Source: an uncultured Eubacteriales bacterium
GTDB lineage: Bacteria; Bacillota_A; Clostridia; Lachnospirales; Lachnospiraceae
Assembly: GCA_902803345.1 (NCBI GenBank)
Contig: CADCPV010000296.1
Coordinates: forward strand, 1 to 8,918
Reading direction: 5' to 3'
Length of the DNA stretch: 8,918 bases
Under the pieces are notes generated by a model, which was not told the origin of the DNA, did no database searches, and saw only the letters and a program-made list of their open reading frames with translations. Position numbers and translations under genes: made by a program. Positions 7,702 to 8,918 of the stretch are shown here, in pieces (the stretch's first letter is position 1; each line of letters starts with the position of its first letter).

Positions 7702-8820
7702 ATGCCTGAAAAAATCTACAGAATATTGGTCATTAATCCCGGATCGACCTCTACGAAGGTCAGCCTCTTTGACAATGAAACCTTAGTTTTTGAGCGGAGC
7801 CTTTTCCATGACGCAGACGTGCTGCTGCAGTATCCGCATGTCAATAACCAGACGCCTTTCCGTTATAGGGTGATCATGGACATGCTGCAGGAGGAGGGCG
7901 TCGCACCGGAATCAATCGACGCCTTTGTCGGCCGCGGCGGTTCTGCCTGCACGCAGCCCGGCGGCATTACGACAGTCGACCAGAAGCTCTATGACGATAC
8001 GGAAGCTGCAGTCGGCGGCTCGGAGCATCCGGCAAAGCTCGGCGTCATGCTGGCCTTCAGCTTCGCTAAGAACTTCAAAAAGCCCGCTTTTACGCTTAAT
8101 CCGACAAATGTGGACGAATACTGCGACTATGCGCGCCTCACGGGAATACGGGGCGTTTACCGCGTTTCTCATTCGCATGTGCTGAACCAGAAAGCAGTCG
8201 CGGCCTACCATGCGAAAGAAGTGCTCGGCGGGAAGTATGAGGAATACAATTTCATCGTCGCGCACATCGACGGCGGCATTACGGTTTCTGCACATGAGCA
8301 TGGCCGCATGATTGACGGCAACATGGGTGCGGACGGAGAAGGCGCCTTTACGCCGACCCGGATCGGCTCGGTTCCGGTTCTTGCGCTTTTAGATTACATC
8401 GAAGAAAACGGCGTCGATGAAGTGCGGCTTCGCTGCTCGAGAAAAGGCGGCTTTGTCGACCTGTTTGGTACGGCAAATTCGGATACGATTCACGCGCTGG
8501 TGGAGCAGGGCGACCGGAAGGCTTCTCTTGTATGGAATACGATGATTTACCAGATCTGCAAAATGATCGGAGAGCAGAGCGCGGTTCTGAAGGGGAAAGT
8601 CGACGGGATCCTTTTAACCGGCGGGCTGATGCGCTTTTCGGATATCATGGAAGGGATCAAGGACCGCTGCTCCTGGATTGCGCCGATCTCCGTCTACCCC
8701 GGAGAAATGGAGCAGGAGGCACTTGCAATGCCGACGCTTCAGGTCCTGCGCGGGGAGGTTACGCCTCTCCGCTATACCGGCAAAAATGTATGGGACGGAT
8801 TTCCGGGAGTGGAGTTCTGA
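7702..8820 (+). CDS. buk: butyrate kinase family acyl kinase, divergent
   Basis: Predicted cytoplasmic kinase that transfers phosphate from butyryl- or a related acyl-phosphate to ADP, making the free acid and ATP. The 372 residues are slightly longer than usual (about 355). It has the acetokinase fold motifs: VINPGSTSTKVSLF (10-23), FVGRGG (75-80, Arg78), LNQKAVA (161-167), AHIDGGITVSAHEHGRMID (187-205, His188), GADGEGAFTPTRIG (209-222, Arg220), LLTGGLM (304-310) and YPGEMEQEAL (332-341, Glu335). By analogy with acetate kinase, Asn11, Arg78, His188, Arg220 and Glu335 are the likely catalytic or binding residues; this mapping is inference. The segment usually reading AHxGGGISVGAH has Asp190 in place of a Gly, and the segment after Arg78 (SACTQPGGITTVDQKLYDD) also departs from the usual. 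The substrate could be branched-chain or another acid. The RBS GGAG (7691-7694) lies within the end of pepF. Confidence 0.85.
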   Translation: MPEKIYRILVINPGSTSTKVSLFDNETLVFERSLFHDADVLLQYPHVNNQTPFRYRVIMDMLQEEGVAPESIDAFVGRGGSACTQPGGITTVDQKLYDDTEAAVGGSEHPAKLGVMLAFSFAKNFKKPAFTLNPTNVDEYCDYARLTGIRGVYRVSHSHVLNQKAVAAYHAKEVLGGKYEEYNFIVAHIDGGITVSAHEHGRMIDGNMGADGEGAFTPTRIGSVPVLALLDYIEENGVDEVRLRCSRKGGFVDLFGTANSDTIHALVEQGDRKASLVWNTMIYQICKMIGEQSAVLKGKVDGILLTGGLMRFSDIMEGIKDRCSWIAPISVYPGEMEQEALAMPTLQVLRGEVTPLRYTGKNVWDGFPGVEF

Positions 8821-8868
8821 TACAAAGGAAGATAACCGCGAATATCGTCAGGACTGAAGAAGCAAAAG

Positions 8869-8874
8869 AAGGAG
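8869..8874 (+). promoter_or_regulatory. ribosome binding site of the gene at the right edge
   Basis: A perfect AAGGAG lies 6 bases before the ATG at 8881. Together with the 60-base gap from the kinase gene and the lack of a hairpin between them, it points to a continuing operon. Confidence 0.8.
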
Positions 8875-8880
8875 AAAACC

Positions 8881-8918
8881 ATGAGCCTTACAGAGATGAT
8901 CCGGAAAAAGGCCGGAAA
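8881..8918 (+). CDS. start of a further gene in the pepF-buk operon (partial)
   Basis: Twelve codons are visible: MSLTEMIRKKAG. The gene runs off the window. The short amphipathic, Lys/Arg-rich opening resembles the first residues of phosphate acyltransferases (Pta/Ptb), and a phosphate butyryltransferase would be the natural partner of a butyrate kinase, but 12 residues cannot establish this. In Clostridium the acyltransferase gene usually precedes the kinase; here the order would be reversed. Confidence 0.6.
   Translation, partial: MSLTEMIRKKAG

Overview
The window looks like a stretch of chromosome from an anaerobic member of the Bacillota, most likely class Clostridia and a gut- or rumen-type genus. 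This rests on the strong AGGAG-type ribosome binding sites, two large secreted lipoproteins with Ser/Glu- or Thr/Glu/Arg/Pro-rich linkers, a clostripain-family peptidase, a PepF oligopeptidase and a butyrate-kinase-family enzyme. The taxonomic placement is inference; there is no rRNA or other marker gene. All supported genes lie on the + strand, and the longer minus-strand open frames read as shadows.

Layout. (1) Bases 1-78 are the last 25 codons of a gene whose C-terminus is half of a Cys-x-x-Cys repeat. The complete gene that follows (135-1316) encodes a lipoprotein with five repeats of the same kind at a 52-53-residue period, so the two are probably tandem paralogues. (2) A hairpin terminator overlaps a near-consensus promoter (TTGACT, 17 bases, TATAAT) that drives guaB (1501-2955), IMP dehydrogenase, the first committed step of GMP synthesis. 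(3) A strong hairpin with almost no U tract separates guaB from an 811-residue C11 (clostripain-type) lipoprotein peptidase (3018-5453). Its C-terminal half contains a 134-residue stretch with no Lys, Arg or His. (4) About 400 bases (5454-5860) lack an intact gene. They contain what may be a decayed coding remnant and end in a promoter. (5) pepF (5897-7699) and a divergent butyrate kinase (7702-8820) are two bases apart and probably co-transcribed. The first 12 codons of another gene follow at 8881.

How they might work together (inference). The surface C11 peptidase would cut extracellular protein, PepF would finish imported oligopeptides in the cytoplasm, and the butyrate kinase would make ATP from acyl-phosphates derived from amino-acid or carbohydrate fermentation. 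guaB is housekeeping. No defence system, mobile element, CRISPR array, tRNA or rRNA was seen. The most unusual points are the terminator/promoter overlap before guaB, the repeat lipoprotein pair, the basic-residue-free block of the C11 protein, the divergent kinase motifs, and the possible remnant before pepF.
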